A program made the position numbers and the translations under genes. This document shows positions 46,601 through 57,035 of a stretch of DNA of 64,000 nucleotides, piece after piece (the first letter of the stretch is position 1; every line of letters starts with the position of its first letter). This DNA is from Antilocapra americana. Its lineage: Eukaryota > Chordata > Mammalia > Artiodactyla > Antilocapridae. The stretch lies in assembly GCA_007570785.1 (NCBI GenBank), contig ML662442.1, positions 60,226,180 to 60,290,179 of the forward strand. The letters are read 5' to 3'. A model generated the notes under the pieces. That model ran no database searches, was not told where the DNA came from, and saw only the letters and a list, made by a program, of their open reading frames with translations.

Positions 46601-46607
46601 ACAGAGA

Positions 46608-46912
46608 ACTTCCCACTAGCTATCTTTTCTACACATCAAACTAGCCAGTCCTAAACTGTTCACCTTGCCCTGCTTTGCCTTTCTTGAGGAAGTCTCAATA
46701 AATGTCGCAGCCTAAGCTCTCTCTTCAGGCCTGCCTTCTGCCTCTTGACCACACTGGGGTTTATCCATGTGGCCCCGTGTGCCTCCTGTCTTTAGAATCT
46801 GTGAATAAAACAAACCTTTTTTTTTTTTTTTCCTGAGCCTCTCCTCTGTCTTTTCTTGTGGCCAGATCTGAATGGTCATCTCAAAAAAGAATATAAAACA
46901 GTCCCTGCTTCT
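46608..46912 (+). other. LTR-like sequence with two AATAAA signals, tentative
   Basis: Two polyadenylation-type hexamers ('ctcaataaatgtcg' near 46695 and 'gtgaataaaacaaacc' near 46801) sit in a C/T-rich stretch of the kind found in ruminant retroviral LTRs, followed by a T run. No gag, pol or env is nearby and no paired LTR is seen. If an LTR, it is an old solo fragment. Confidence 0.35.
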
Positions 46913-47496
46913 TAGAGATGGCAGCTACTGGAATCAATAGTCACATGCCTTCTTTATACCACCCCTACTTTCCCAAAAGTCAAAAAGATAAAAACACGTT
47001 CATGCTTTCTGGCTCAGGGACTCGACTCTCAGTGGTCATGACAGACTAGAAATAGGATAGGAGTTTGTCTATAAGTAGAAAATGAGGTTACTGATCAGAT
47101 GGACTGATAATGCTCTCATGAGGATCAAGGGATGCCCACCGGCTGTAGTCAGAAGTGAGAAGTCCATGCAAGGTAACTACACAGCTGTTATCCTCTGCAG
47201 TAGATGCCCTCATCCCCCTGAACTCCCTCCCACACTAGGCTTTTGTCACTTGATGCCACTTGAAGGGAAGACAGCACATTGCTCTCGCCTGTGCAACAGG
47301 AAAACTGAACAGCATCACTGAGATGCAACTCTCCACCAATTTGTATTTCCCCACACAGTTGCTGAAGGATCTCCTTCAACAGAAAATAGTTACTATAGAG
47401 AGGCCTTAGCAAGTCAGCAGTATCCTTTTGAAGCGGGTGGCTATCTTTTTTCATCTCTAATGGAAGAGCTTCTTGGCTGCCACATGATGCGCATGT
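46913..47496. other. Unrecognised DNA
   Basis: Two open frames (47082-47321 plus, 47188-47454 minus) overlap on opposite strands without recognised features. Confidence 0.4.
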
Positions 47497-47597
47497 AGAA
47501 GAAAGAGTACAGGACTTCCCTGGTCATCCAGTGGTTAAGAATCCACTGGATGACGCAAGTTTGATCCCTGGTCTGGAAAGATTCCACATACACATGC

Positions 47598-47871
47598 TGC
47601 TGCTGCTGCTAAGTCGCTTCAGTCGTGGCCGACTCATCGCGACCTCATAGACGGCAGCCCACCAGGCTCCCTCATCCCTGGGATTTTCCAGGTAAGAACA
47701 CCGGAGTGGGTTGCCATTTCCTTCTCCAATGCATGACAGTGAAAAGCGAAAGTGAAGTCGCTCAGTTGTGCCCAACTTATTGCGACCCCATGGACCGCAG
47801 CCCACCAGGCTCCTCCGTCCATGGGATTTTCCGGGCAAGAGCACTGGAGTGACGCGCCATTGCCTTCTCCG
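47598..47871 (-). mobile_element. Bov-A2 SINE (dimer), inserted in CHR
   Basis: Two related monomers in tandem, joined at 'agtgaaaagcgaaagtgaag'. Starts with '(tgc)4' and 'taagtcgcttcagtcgtggc' and ends 'gccattgccttctccg'. Exact borders from the duplication 'acatacacatgc' (47586-47597) and 'acatgcacatgc' (47872-47883). Confidence 0.96.
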
Positions 47872-47884
47872 ACATGCACATGCT

Positions 47885-47975
47885 TCTAGAGCTCTCAGGC
47901 TTCAGTAGTCACAGCACACGAACTTAGTTACAAGTAGTTCATGTGCCACAACTACTGAAGCCTGAGAGCTCTAGA
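47885..47975. repeat. Inverted repeat, 25-bp perfect arms, 41-nt loop
   Basis: Arms 47885-47909 and 47951-47975 are exact reverse complements (key part 'tagagctctcaggcttcag'). The similarity continues imperfectly into the loop. The right arm is normal CHR sequence; the left arm is the extra copy. Confidence 0.95.
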
Positions 47976-48189
47976 CCCCATGCTCTAGAGCAAAAGAGCC
48001 ACCACAGTGAGAAGCCCACACACTGCAGCTAGAGAGTAGCCCCCCACTCACCACAACTAGAGAAAGCCAAAGTGCAGCAATGAAGACCCAGCGCAGCCAA
48101 AACTAAATAAATTTTTTAAGGTAAAAGACTGGTTAAAAAAAGAAGAAGAAGAAACAGTACAGACCTTGCAGATAGACTTGTTCGCATCC

Positions 48190-48395
48190 AGTTGTGTGAT
48201 CTCCATCCATTCTTTAGTCTTTCTGAACTTCAATTCCTTCATCTGCAAAACAGAGAAAATAATACCCTCTTGTGAATAATCACTGTGTGGATCAAATGAA
48301 ATGTTATATGGTTACATGAACTGTTATATGGAATGTTAATTATGCATGTAGTCTGGGACACAGTAAGCCATTAATCTATGAGTGCTCTGCTCTCT
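48190..48395 (+). mobile_element. MIR SINE
   Basis: Plus copy: 'caattccttcatctgcaaaa', 'aataataccctcttgtgaat' and 'agtctgggacacagtaagcc'. Confidence 0.82.
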
Positions 48396-48690
48396 TTTCA
48401 CTAGTCCTGTAGCACATAGACTTCCTTCCCAGTCATGGGAAAGAGTGAGAAAAGCGGGGAGAGAAAGAGAACAAGAGGTTTCTCCCTCTAATGACAACTG
48501 GTTTCTATGATTTAAGTACACTGTCATTGCCTTTTGTGTCAGTAGCCTGAGCATAGACTGAAAATACTAAAACTCCTGCATCTCAGTAAGTGCCAAGAAA
48601 AAGAATTCTGGGAAATGAAAAAATGCTCTAAATTTTCATGATAGGAAACTACAGTACTGTAGAAGCAATCATAATAGGTTTACCATATAA
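48396..48690. other. Unrecognised DNA
   Basis: Nothing recognised. Confidence 0.4.
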
Positions 48691-48691
48691 A

Positions 48692-48909
48692 CTGCTGTTA
48701 TTGCTGTTGTTGAATCACTAAGTCGTGTCTGACTCTTGCAACCCATGGGACTGTAGCTCGCCAGGTTCCTCTGTCCAAGGGGTTTCCCAGGCAGGAATAC
48801 TGAAGTAAGTTGCCATTTCCTTCTCCAGGGGATCTTCCCGATCCAGGAATCAAACCTGAGACTCCTGCATTGCAGGCATGTTCTTTACCACTGAGCCACC
48901 AGGGAAGCC
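48692..48909 (-). mobile_element. Bov-tA SINE with target-site duplication
   Basis: Full reverse copy from 'tgctgttattgctgttgttg' to 'ttaccactgagccaccaggg'. Flanks 'catataaac' (48683-48691) and 'cacataaac' (48910-48918). Confidence 0.95.
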
Positions 48910-48918
48910 CACATAAAC

Positions 48919-49476
48919 CTTGGTGTTAATCAAATCCTTGTTCTGTAAGCACACAAAAAGTGTCTCGTTATATATTTGTGCCAAATACACATCATAGGAT
49001 AAGTGTCTATTTACCAGCATGTGTCCAAGTTCCAGAAAAGCAAAAAGTTTTCCTTTCTAACTAAAGAATCAACTCTTTTCCTACTCCTGTAAATCTTGAA
49101 TATTTTATCATAACAGTACTTAAACATTAAGATTTTAATTGTTTATCCTTAACTTTAATTAAAAAAAGCAAAAATTATAAAAAGATGACCAAAAAATTAC
49201 TTTATTGCATGACTATTTTCAGGGTCTATTCTCTATATTGTATTCTTACATAAAACTTAGATTTTACGTATCCCTACATGGCTATTCACATACTAAGTGG
49301 ACATTTACAGTCATGTTAAAAAGGTAACCCCTTTCCTTTGTAAATGTGGGTTTAAGTCTTAGTGTCTATCCCAAGTTACTCCTTTACAGAGTAAAATCTG
49401 AAATTTCATCAAGGTCACCCCCCAATTTAGGACTTCTTTGGTGTTATTTTTGCCTTTAGTTTTTTCAGATCAGAAT
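48919..49476. other. Unrecognised AT-rich DNA
   Basis: No supported feature. Confidence 0.4.
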
Positions 49477-49896
49477 CTAGGTTAATTTTTTTAAATTTAC
49501 CTCATTGAAGTATAGTTGATTTACAATGTTGTGTTAGTTTCTGATGTACAGCAAAGTTATACATATATCTTTTTCATAGTCTTTTCCATTATCATTTATC
49601 ACAGGATATTGAATATAGTTCCCTGTACAGTAGAACCTTGTTTGTCCATCTTATGTAGACTAGTCTTCATCTGCTAATCCCAAACTCCCAATCCTTCCCA
49701 CCCTCTCTCCCCCTTGGTAACCATAAGTCTGTTCTTTGTGCCTGCGAGTCTGTTTCTGTTTCATGGATAAGTTCATTTGTGTCATATTCAGATTCCACAT
49801 GTGAGTGATAGCATGTGATATTTGTTTTTGTCTGAATTCACTTAGTATGATCATCTCTAGGTCCATCCATGTTGCTGCAAATGGCATTTTTCTCAT
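49477..49896 (-). mobile_element. L1 3' UTR, truncated
   Basis: Antisense L1 3' end: 'cattgaagtatagttgattt', 'gatgtacagcaaagttatac', 'ttgaatatagttccctgtac' and 'tccatccatgttgctgcaaa', then an abrupt end. Confidence 0.9.
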
Positions 49897-50489
49897 TAAA
49901 CCTGACTAGTTCATTGTCACCCACCGAGACTGGCAAGGATGGAGTTACATTCCCTCAAACACTGAGGGCAGCACCCTGACCAAGAGATCAGCGGGTCCTA
50001 GAGGGAGCCAGCAGATCACAACTAGCTGCAGTACAAGAGCCAGGTGCGGAGGGGGTCAGACTTAGCCCTGCCTCACCCCAAAGGTGTTCAGAGTGTCCCC
50101 TGGAAATGATATCCTGCAACCTGCCATTGGCCATAGGACTCTGAGTTGGATAAAAAGTCTGAGCCAATGACTAAATATGGCAGGACCAGACTTAGACCAG
50201 ATAGCCACGCCCAAACAGATGCTGGGGTGGATAAACAACAGCATAGTACCTTAGAACCTCACTCTCTTGGCTTCCTCCAGTGCTAACATATTTCAGAGGT
50301 TCTGTCAGAAAAATGGATCAGACAGGGCGTAGCCCACACTCTGAATCACAAAGACCATGTTATAGGAGGTTTATGAAGATCCTGTGAAAGGGAACAAATT
50401 TTTCAAAGCTTTGCAAACTTTAATAGTGGAAGTGTCAGTCTGCTAACTTTTTGTTATTCTTATTTGTTGTATTTATTGTTTTTTTTGTG
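49897..50489. other. Unrecognised, somewhat GC-richer segment
   Basis: The part 49920-50290 has more G+C than its neighbours, with a TATA-like 'ggataaaaagtctg' near 50149. It might be part of an old LTR, but no end motifs or partner LTR were found and no reading frame supports a gene. Confidence 0.35.
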
Positions 50490-50688
50490 TGTGTGCTCAG
50501 TCATGTCCAACTCTTTGCAACCCTATAGACTGTAGCCCACTAGGCTCCTCTGTCCACGAGATTTTTCAGGCAAGAATACTGGAGTATTCCTCCTCCGGGG
50601 AATTTTCCAAAATCAGGGATCGAACCAATGACTCCTGTGTCTCCTGTATTGCAGGTGGATTCTTTACTGCTGAGCCATTGAGAAAGCG
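50490..50688 (-). mobile_element. Bov-tA SINE
   Basis: Full reverse copy, from 'gtgctcagtcatgtccaact' to 'ttactgctgagccattgaga'. Confidence 0.94.
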
Positions 50689-50850
50689 CTTGTTCCTGTC
50701 TGGAACCCTGAAAATGTGAGAGAATCCTGAAAATGTGAGGGAATCCTGAAAGAGCAGCATCTTTGTTTTGAAAAATTGCCAGGTACCGATAGGCTGCAGT
50801 GATTGTTAGTGATTCATTTTATTTTCTATATTCCAGCTATGTGTTATGAA

Positions 50851-50883
50851 ACCCAGTTCTCTCCCATTGCAGGCAGATTCTTA
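50851..50883 (-). mobile_element. Bov-tA head fragment, about 30 bp
   Basis: 'cccattgcaggcagattctt' matches only the tRNA-like head of a reverse Bov-tA, eight bases before a plus-strand copy begins. Confidence 0.55.
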
Positions 50884-50891
50884 AAACATTA

Positions 50892-51112
50892 GGGCTTCTC
50901 AGGTGGCGAAGTGGTAAAGAATATGCCTGCTAATGTAGGAGAAACAAGAGACTTAGTTTCAATTCCTGGGTCAGGAAGTTCCCCTGGAGAAGATAATGAC
51001 TCCCTGTTCCAGTATTCTTGCCCAGAGAATCCCATGGACTGAGGAGCCTGGTGAGCTACAGTCCATTGGGTTACAAAGAATCAGACATGACTAAAATAAC
51101 TTAGCACAAGCA
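50892..51112 (+). mobile_element. Bov-tA SINE
   Basis: Full plus copy from 'gggcttctcaggtggcgaag' to 'gacatgactaaaataactta'. Confidence 0.94.
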
Positions 51113-51311
51113 CAAGTAAGATAAGATTTCAATTTTTTCATTTAACAGCTCAATGTTTGCTTCTATTTATAGCTCTCAATGTCCTTTCAGTTCAGTTCAG
51201 TTCAGTTGCTTGGTCGTGTCTGACTCTTTGCAACCTCATGGACTGCAGCATGTCAGGATTCGCTGTCCATCACCAACTCTCAGAGTTGAACTCAAATTCA
51301 TGTCCATTGAG

Positions 51312-51659
51312 TCAGTGATGCCGTCCAACCATCTCATCCTCTGTTGTCCCCTTCTCCTGCTCAATCTTTCCCAGCATCAGGGTCTTTTCAAATGAGTCAA
51401 CTCTTTGCATGAGGTGACCAAAGTATTGGAGTTTCAACTTCAGCATCAGACCTTCCAATGAACACCCAGGACTCATCTCCTTTAGGATGCTCTTGTTGGA
51501 TCTCCTTGCAGTCCAAGGGACTCTCAAGAGTCTTTTCCAACACCACAGTTCAAAAGCATCAATTCTTTGGTGCTCAGCTTTCTTTATAGTCCAATTCTCA
51601 CATCCATACATGACTACTGGAAAAATCACAGCCTTGACTAGATAGACCTTTGTTGGCAA
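51312..51659 (-). pseudogene. BovB ORF2 C-terminal fragment
   Basis: A 116-codon minus frame: 'VVMYGCENWTIKKAEHQRID', '[20 protein letters not shown]' and '[20 protein letters not shown]'. Same part as the fragment at 41291-41752, opposite strand; the C-terminal end is frame-shifted away. Confidence 0.88.
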
Positions 51660-51674
51660 AGTAATGTCTCTGCT

Positions 51675-52229
51675 TTTTTATTTATTTATTTATTTATTAG
51701 TTTTGCCATACAATGACATGTTATCGCCATGGGTTTACATATGCTCCCCCTCCAGAGCCTCCCTCCCTCCTCCCTCCCTCCTTCCTCCCCCCAGGAAATC
51801 TCGATGCACCAGCCCCGAGCATCAATCCTGGGCTGGCGATTGATTACACACATGATAATTAACATGTTTCAATGTCATTCTCCCATATCATCCCACCCTT
51901 GCCCTCATCCACAGAGTCCACAAGTCTGTTCTATACATCTGCGTTCCTTTTGCTGTCTCGCATGCTGGGTTCTCATTACCATCTTTCTAAATTCCATATA
52001 TATGCGTTAGTATACTGTATTGTTGTTTTTCTTTCTGGCTTACTTCACTCTGGATAATGGGCTCCAGTTCCGTCCACCTGAGTAGAACTTATTCGAATGA
52101 ATTTTTTTTTAATGCTGAGTAATATTCCATTGTGTATATGTACCACAGCTTTCTTATCCATTCGTCAGTTGACGGGCATCTAGGTTGTTTCCATGTCCTG
52201 GCTATTGTAAACAATGCAGCGATGAACAT
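51675..52229 (-). mobile_element. Bovid L1 3' UTR inserted in BovB
   Basis: Starts with '(attt)n' A-tail equivalent, then 'gttttgccatacaatgacat', 'accagccccgagcatcaatc' and 'ggctccagttccgtccacct', and ends 'gtaaacaatgcagcgatgaa'. It looks less diverged than other L1 pieces here. No target-site duplication of useful length is visible. Confidence 0.9.
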
Positions 52230-52232
52230 ATG

Positions 52233-52793
52233 CTATCTAGGTTGGTCATAACTTTCCTGCCAAGGAGTTAAGTGTCTTTTGATTTCATGGCTGCAGTCAC
52301 CATCTACAGTGATTTGGGAATACCCAAAAATAAAATCTGTCACTGTTTTCACTGTTTCCCCATCTATTTGCCATGAAGTAATGGGACAGGATGCCACTAT
52401 CTTAGTTTTCTGAATGTTGAGCTTTAAGCAAACTTTTTCACTCTCCTCTTTCACTTTCATCAAGAGGCTTTTTAGTTCTTCTTCACTTTCTTCCATAAGG
52501 GTAGTGTCATCTGCATATCTGAGGTTATTAATATTTCTCCCAGCAATCTTCATTCCAGCTTGTGATTCATCCAGCCCAGCATTTCTCGTGATGTACTCTG
52601 CATAAAAGTTATATAAGCAGGGTGACAATATACAGCATTGACGTATTTCTTTTCCTATTTGGTACCAGTCTGTTGTTCCATGTCTAGTTCTAACTGTTGC
52701 TTCCTGACCTGAATACAAATTTCTCAAGAGGCAGGTCAAGTGGTCTGGTACTCCCATCTCTTTCAGAATTTTCCACAGTTTATTGTGATCCAC
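52233..52793 (-). pseudogene. BovB reverse transcriptase fragment, 187 codons
   Basis: The longest RT frame in the window: 'DHNKLWKILKEMGVPDHLTC' at its start, 'SPCLYNFYAEYITRNAGLDE', then 'NINNLRYADDTTLMEESEEE' (YADD) and 'GDCSHEIKRHLTPWQESYDQ'. Motif A lies just upstream in another frame (52763-52948), so the polymerase is not intact. Confidence 0.92.
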
Positions 52794-53227
52794 ACAGTCA
52801 AAGGCTTTGTCATAGTCAATAAAGCAGAAATAGATTTTTTTTGGAACTCTCTTACTGTTTTGCTGATGTAGCAGATGTTGGCAATTTGATCTCTGATTCC
52901 TCTGCCTTTTCTAAAACCACCTTGAACATCTGAAAGTTCATGGTTCACGTACTGTTGAAGCCTGGCTTGGAGAATTCTGAGCGTTACTTAATTAGCATGT
53001 GAGATGAGTGCAATTGTGTGGTAATTTGAGCATTCTTTGGCAATGCCTTCCTTTGCGATTGGAATGAAAACAGACCTTCTCCAGTCCTGTGCCAACTGTT
53101 GAGTTTTCCAAATTTGCTGACATTGAGTGCAGCACTTTCACAGCATCATCTTTTAGGATTTGAAAGAGCTCAACTGGAATTCCATCACTTCCCTAGCTTT
53201 GTTTGTAGTGATGCTTCCTAAGGTCCA

Positions 53228-53554
53228 CTAGACTTCACATTCCAGGATGTCTGTCTCTAGGTGAGTGTTCACACCATTGTGGTTATCTGGGTCATGAAGA
53301 TAATTCTTGTACAGTTCTTCTGTATAATTTTGCCACCTCTTCTTAATATCTTCTGCTTCTGTTAGGTTTATACCATTTCTGTCCTTTATTGAGCCCATCT
53401 TTGCATGAAATGTTCCCTTGGTATCTCTAATATTCTTGAAGAGATCTCTAGTCTTTCCCATTCTATTTTTTTCCTCCAGTTCTTTGCACTGATCACTGAG
53501 GAAGGCTTTCTTATCTCTCCTTGCTATTCTTTGAAACTCTGCATTCAAATTCAA
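53228..53554 (-). pseudogene. BovB ORF linker fragment, 109 codons
   Basis: 'RIARRDKKAFLSDQCKELEE', 'DRNGINLTEAEDIKKRWQNY' and 'TEELYKNYLHDPDNHNGVNT': the region between the endonuclease and RT of BovB. The upstream endonuclease is absent. Confidence 0.9.
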
Positions 53555-53819
53555 ATAATCAGTCCAATAATTAAGGAAAATGCAAAATTTTATAGTTTTA
53601 CAGATTCAAGGAAAGTACTTTGAAACTGGGAGATAAAAGATAGTTGACCCTATTTAAGTAAATACTAAGTATATACTAAATTGCACACCTAGTATATACA
53701 AAGCTCATCAGAACTTTCTGAAGGGATGGAGGTATAAAATACTTCTTTCTTCTCTTGAGGGGATTATTATCTGGTGGTGAAAATAAGACAACAAGGAAGT
53801 AATGTTTACATAAAGCTGA
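53553..53819. other. Unrecognised DNA
   Basis: Short stretch; nothing recognised. Confidence 0.4.
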
Positions 53820-53821
53820 TA

Positions 53822-54332
53822 CAGTAAGTCTCCAACATACTAATGAGATCTGTTCTAAGAGCACGTTTGTAAGACCTATTTGTTTCAAAGCCCAACAAAG
53901 CTAGCCTAGGTAGCCAAATAACAAAATCTGCTATATAATAATAGTACCATACTGTACTAGGTTTATGATACTTTACACATAAATAATACATAAAAAGCAA
54001 ACACAAAAGATAAAGCATTTTTAATCTTACAGTGCAGTAAGTACAGTAGTATAGTACAACAGCTGGCACTTCTTAGCTGTTCCAGCTACATCACCACTGC
54101 TTTTCTACTTTTTGGATATCCTGGACTTGAAGATACTGTACTACTGTACTCTATACACTACTGTACAGTGAAGTATACAAAAGCACAACCACTTATAGAG
54201 TGGTTTTTTAATTTACTTATAGAGGATGCATGCATATGACAGTGTATACCAGACACATGATTAGACATGCAAAAACATGTTTGAATCTTTGAAAGTTCTC
54301 CACTTGAAGGTTCTTATGAAGGGGACTTATTG
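53822..54332. mobile_element. Tigger/pogo-type DNA transposon, 511 bp, TA-flanked
   Basis: Left end 'cagtaagtctccaacatact' pairs with the complement of the right end 'aaggggacttattg'. TA dinucleotides lie at 53820-53821 and 54333-54334. Interior text such as 'aagcccaacaaagctagcct' and 'cacataaataatacataaaa' is typical of a Tigger-type MITE or deletion product. No transposase. Confidence 0.82.
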
Positions 54333-54520
54333 TAAAGGCAAAAGTCACAAGAGAGAGACTTTGTTATTAGGTGTACCAAGTGCTACTGCATTCAAAGAGA
54401 CCATAGAAGCTAAACAGTTCTGCTCTGCTAATTGTTCTGACTCCACTCCCTCCAATCTCTTCTAGTTTCCTGTGATGTTTGAAAATATTGTGAATTAATG
54501 AAAATGTCAGAGAGTGCATT

Positions 54521-54730
54521 GCGTGTGTTCATGCTCAGTAACTCAGTCATGTCCAACTCTTTGTGACCCATGGACTATAGCCCACTAGGCTCCTCTGTCC
54601 ATGGAATTTTTCAGGCAAGAACACTACTTGCCACTTCCTACTCCAGGGGCTCTTCCTGACTCAGGGATCAAACCTGTGTTTCTTGCATGTCCTGCTTGGA
54701 AGACAGATTCTTTACCACTAAGCCACCTTC
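54521..54730 (-). mobile_element. Bov-tA SINE with exact 9-bp duplication
   Basis: Reverse copy from 'tcagtaactcagtcatgtcc' to 'taccactaagccacc'. Both flanks are 'gagtgcatt' (54512-54520, 54731-54739) without mismatch. Confidence 0.96.
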
Positions 54731-54739
54731 GAGTGCATT

Positions 54740-55490
54740 ATTCTACCCTAAATCATTTGCCTAACTCCCAAGTTCTTGAAGATCCCCTGTGACAATAAAC
54801 AATTGGGTTGTACATGTTTCCTAATTAACAAGTATTTCAGATGGGAGAGGATAGTGGTTCAGGTTAAGTTGATGGCAATGGAAAAAGAAAAATGGATGTA
54901 AAATTCACTTTGAAGACAGGATAGACAAGACCTGTCATGGAAGAGAAAGCTCATGATCATGAATATCCATGTTTCTTCTTTGCTGGGGCACATGGCTAAC
55001 TTATATTTTCCAGCCTTCTTTGAAATTAGGTGGGGACATGTAACTGAGTTCTGGCCAGAAAAATACATATTGCTATGCACAACATTTCCAGATATAAAAA
55101 TCTGCCACAGGTAATCTTCAATTTTTTTTTTTAACCACTTCCATGTTTACCTTGGGGAGTAAATGCTGAACATGACGGTTCTACAGCACTGAGGTAGCCT
55201 TGGACTCTGAGCCATTATTCTAATAGCCATTCAATTCACAGTGGACAGCTACATAAGCAATCAGTTGATTTTTATTGTGTTATACTGCAGATATTTGCAT
55301 GGGGGTGAGAGTGGAGTATTGACTTAAGAGATTGATTAGACATAGAGAGTAATAGGAGAGGGAGATGTTAAAGAAGACAATGGATTTCCAGCATGAGGAA
55401 CTGTGCAAGTGAAGAAGTATATAATGATATATGGCAGACTGGAGAGGAAGGATGATCACATATTTTTTTTTCTATTTAATATGAGATGTT
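54740..55490. other. Unrecognised DNA
   Basis: Contains short T runs (55123, 55462). No gene or repeat supported. Confidence 0.4.
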
Positions 55491-55501
55491 TATGGAAAAC
55501 C

Positions 55502-55716
55502 AGGTTTTCCCTGGTGACTCAGATGGTAAAGCATCTGCCTACAATGCGGGAGACCTGAGTTGGATCCCTGGGTTGGGATGATCCCCTGGAGAAGGAAATG
55601 GCAACCCACTCCAGTACCCTTACCTGGAAAATCCCATAGATGGAGGAGCCTGGTAGGCTACAGTCCAAGGGGTCACAAAGAGTTGGACACGACTGAGCAA
55701 CTTCATTTTCACTTTC
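55502..55716 (+). mobile_element. Bov-tA SINE with target-site duplication
   Basis: Full plus copy from 'tttccctggtgactcagatg' to 'cttcattttcactttc'. Flanks 'atggaaaacc' (55492-55501) and 'atggaaaccc' (55717-55726). Confidence 0.96.
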
Positions 55717-55727
55717 ATGGAAACCCA

Positions 55728-56016
55728 AAAAACAGTGATATCAAGACAGCAGATGGAAATAAGAATCTCAGAAGAGAAAATCAATTTGCTTTTTTAAATT
55801 TGAGAGTTACCACCGTATGAACGGAGTCACCCACCACTTTGTGTGACCTCAGGAGTTTATGTGCATTGTGCTTTCTGGAGTAGTGTGTACACAGCCCACA
55901 TGAATTTAGGTAGTTGGTATATATAATCAGGATAGAGGATGAAATCTTCTAAAAAGAGAGAATAGACTGAAAAAAAAAGAAGAAGCTTAAGCATAAAACC
56001 TTAAAGCTAATATTTT
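55728..56016. other. Unrecognised DNA
   Basis: Nothing recognised. Confidence 0.4.
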
Positions 56017-56026
56017 AAATGAGTAC

Positions 56027-56202
56027 AGGGGACTTTCCTGGTGGTCAAGTGGCTGGCTCTGTACTCCCAATGCAGGGAGCCCAAGTTCCATCCCTGGTCA
56101 GGGAACTTGATCCTACATCCTGTAATTAAAGATCCTGCATGCCACAATTAAGATCTGACATAGTCAAATAAATAAATAAAAGTAAACATTTTTTTAAAAA
56201 TT
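56027..56202 (+). mobile_element. CHR-type SINE with target-site duplication
   Basis: Plus copy: 'gggactttcctggtggtcaa', 'tccatccctggtcagggaac', 'cctgcatgccacaattaaga' and an A-rich tail. Flanks 'aaatgagta' at 56017-56025 and 56204-56212. Confidence 0.94.
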
Positions 56203-56289
56203 AAAATGAGTATATAATGTGAGACATCCCAAAACAGCCAAACAAACATCGTCAAAAGGGAGGGAGAATCTGTTGTCAGGACAGTCACA

Positions 56290-56658
56290 TCAGTCAACTA
56301 GGGCTGTCAGAACAGAACACTACCTACTGGGTGGCTTAAACAACAGGCATTAATTTGTTCACAGATCTGGAGGCTGAGAAGTCTGAATCAGGTAGTGGTT
56401 TACTTCAAAGGCCTTGTTTCTTGGCCTGTAGGTGGCCACCGTCTCACTGTATAATCGCGTGACCTCTGTCCCTTATGGAGGGAAGGAAAGCTCCCCAGTG
56501 TCACTTCCTATGAGGGCGTCAATCTCACCGTAAAGGCCCCACCCTCATGATCTCTTCTTACCCTAATTACCTCCCAAAGGTGTCCAAATACACCACACTG
56601 GGCGTTAGAGCGTCAACGTACGAATTTGGTAGGAAACACATTTAGTCCAAATCAGCCA
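56290..56658 (-). mobile_element. MLT1-type LTR (ERVL-MaLR), solo
   Basis: Reverse copy. 'gtcaactagggctgtcagaa' and 'gggtggcttaaacaacaggc' are the 3' end of the LTR, 'catgatctcttcttacccta' and 'ttacctcccaaaggtgtcc' the middle, and the 5' end lies near 56650. An ancient LTR left by a retrovirus-like element; no internal genes are present. Confidence 0.82.
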
Positions 56659-56787
56659 AGGTAAAAAGTTCTCCAAGAGGAAGATCAGCCATACCTAAAA
56701 CTGAGAAGTAGTCAAGAAAGCTGAGGATTGAAATCGTCCATTGGCTTTAACAACACAGCAGTAACTAGAACCTTGGCAAAGGCAACT
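56659..56787. other. Unrecognised DNA
   Basis: Short stretch; nothing recognised. Confidence 0.4.
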
Positions 56788-56798
56788 TTAGTGAAGTG

Positions 56799-57023
56799 TG
56801 CACAGGCACTAAGTCACCTCGGCCTTGTCTGACTCTTGGTGACCCCATGGACTGGAGCCTGCCGGGCTCCTTTGTCCATGGGATTCTCCAGGCAAGAATA
56901 CTGGAGTGGATTGCCATTTCCTCCTCCAGGGAATCTTCCTGATCCAGGGGTTGAACTCAGGTCTCTTACATCTACTGCTTTGGCAGGTGGGTTCTTTACC
57001 ACTCATGCCACCTGGGAAGCCCA
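56799..57023 (-). mobile_element. Bov-tA SINE with target-site duplication
   Basis: Full reverse copy from 'actaagtcacctcggccttg' to 'ctcatgccacctgggaagcc'. Flanks 'ttagtgaagtg' (56788-56798) and 'ttagtaaagtg' (57024-57034). Confidence 0.96.
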
Positions 57024-57035
57024 TTAGTAAAGTGA

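Larger units (their letters stand above)
47513..48146 (+). mobile_element. CHR-type SINE with nested Bov-A2 and internal inverted duplication
   Basis: The whole block is bounded by 'agaagaaagagtacag' (47497-47512) and 'agaagaaacagtacag' (48147-48162). CHR text runs 47513-47597 ('gacttccctggtcatccagt') and resumes after the Bov-A2, ending 'gaagacccagcgcagccaaa' and an A-rich tail. Part of the CHR body (47885-47925) is present as an inverted extra copy. Confidence 0.92.
51187..53552 (-). mobile_element. BovB LINE, 5'-truncated, split by an L1
   Basis: Two parts of one BovB: 51187-51674 (3' end with 'cagttcag' repeats) and 52230-53552 (RT and upstream linker to 'aactctgcattcaaa'). Position in the BovB continues across the L1 with loss of only a few bases. 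No duplication was found at its outer borders. Confidence 0.94.

Noticed and set aside
16587..53552. BovB copies as an active retrotransposon
   Set aside because: All five are 5'-truncated, lack the endonuclease and carry frameshifts or stops in the RT.
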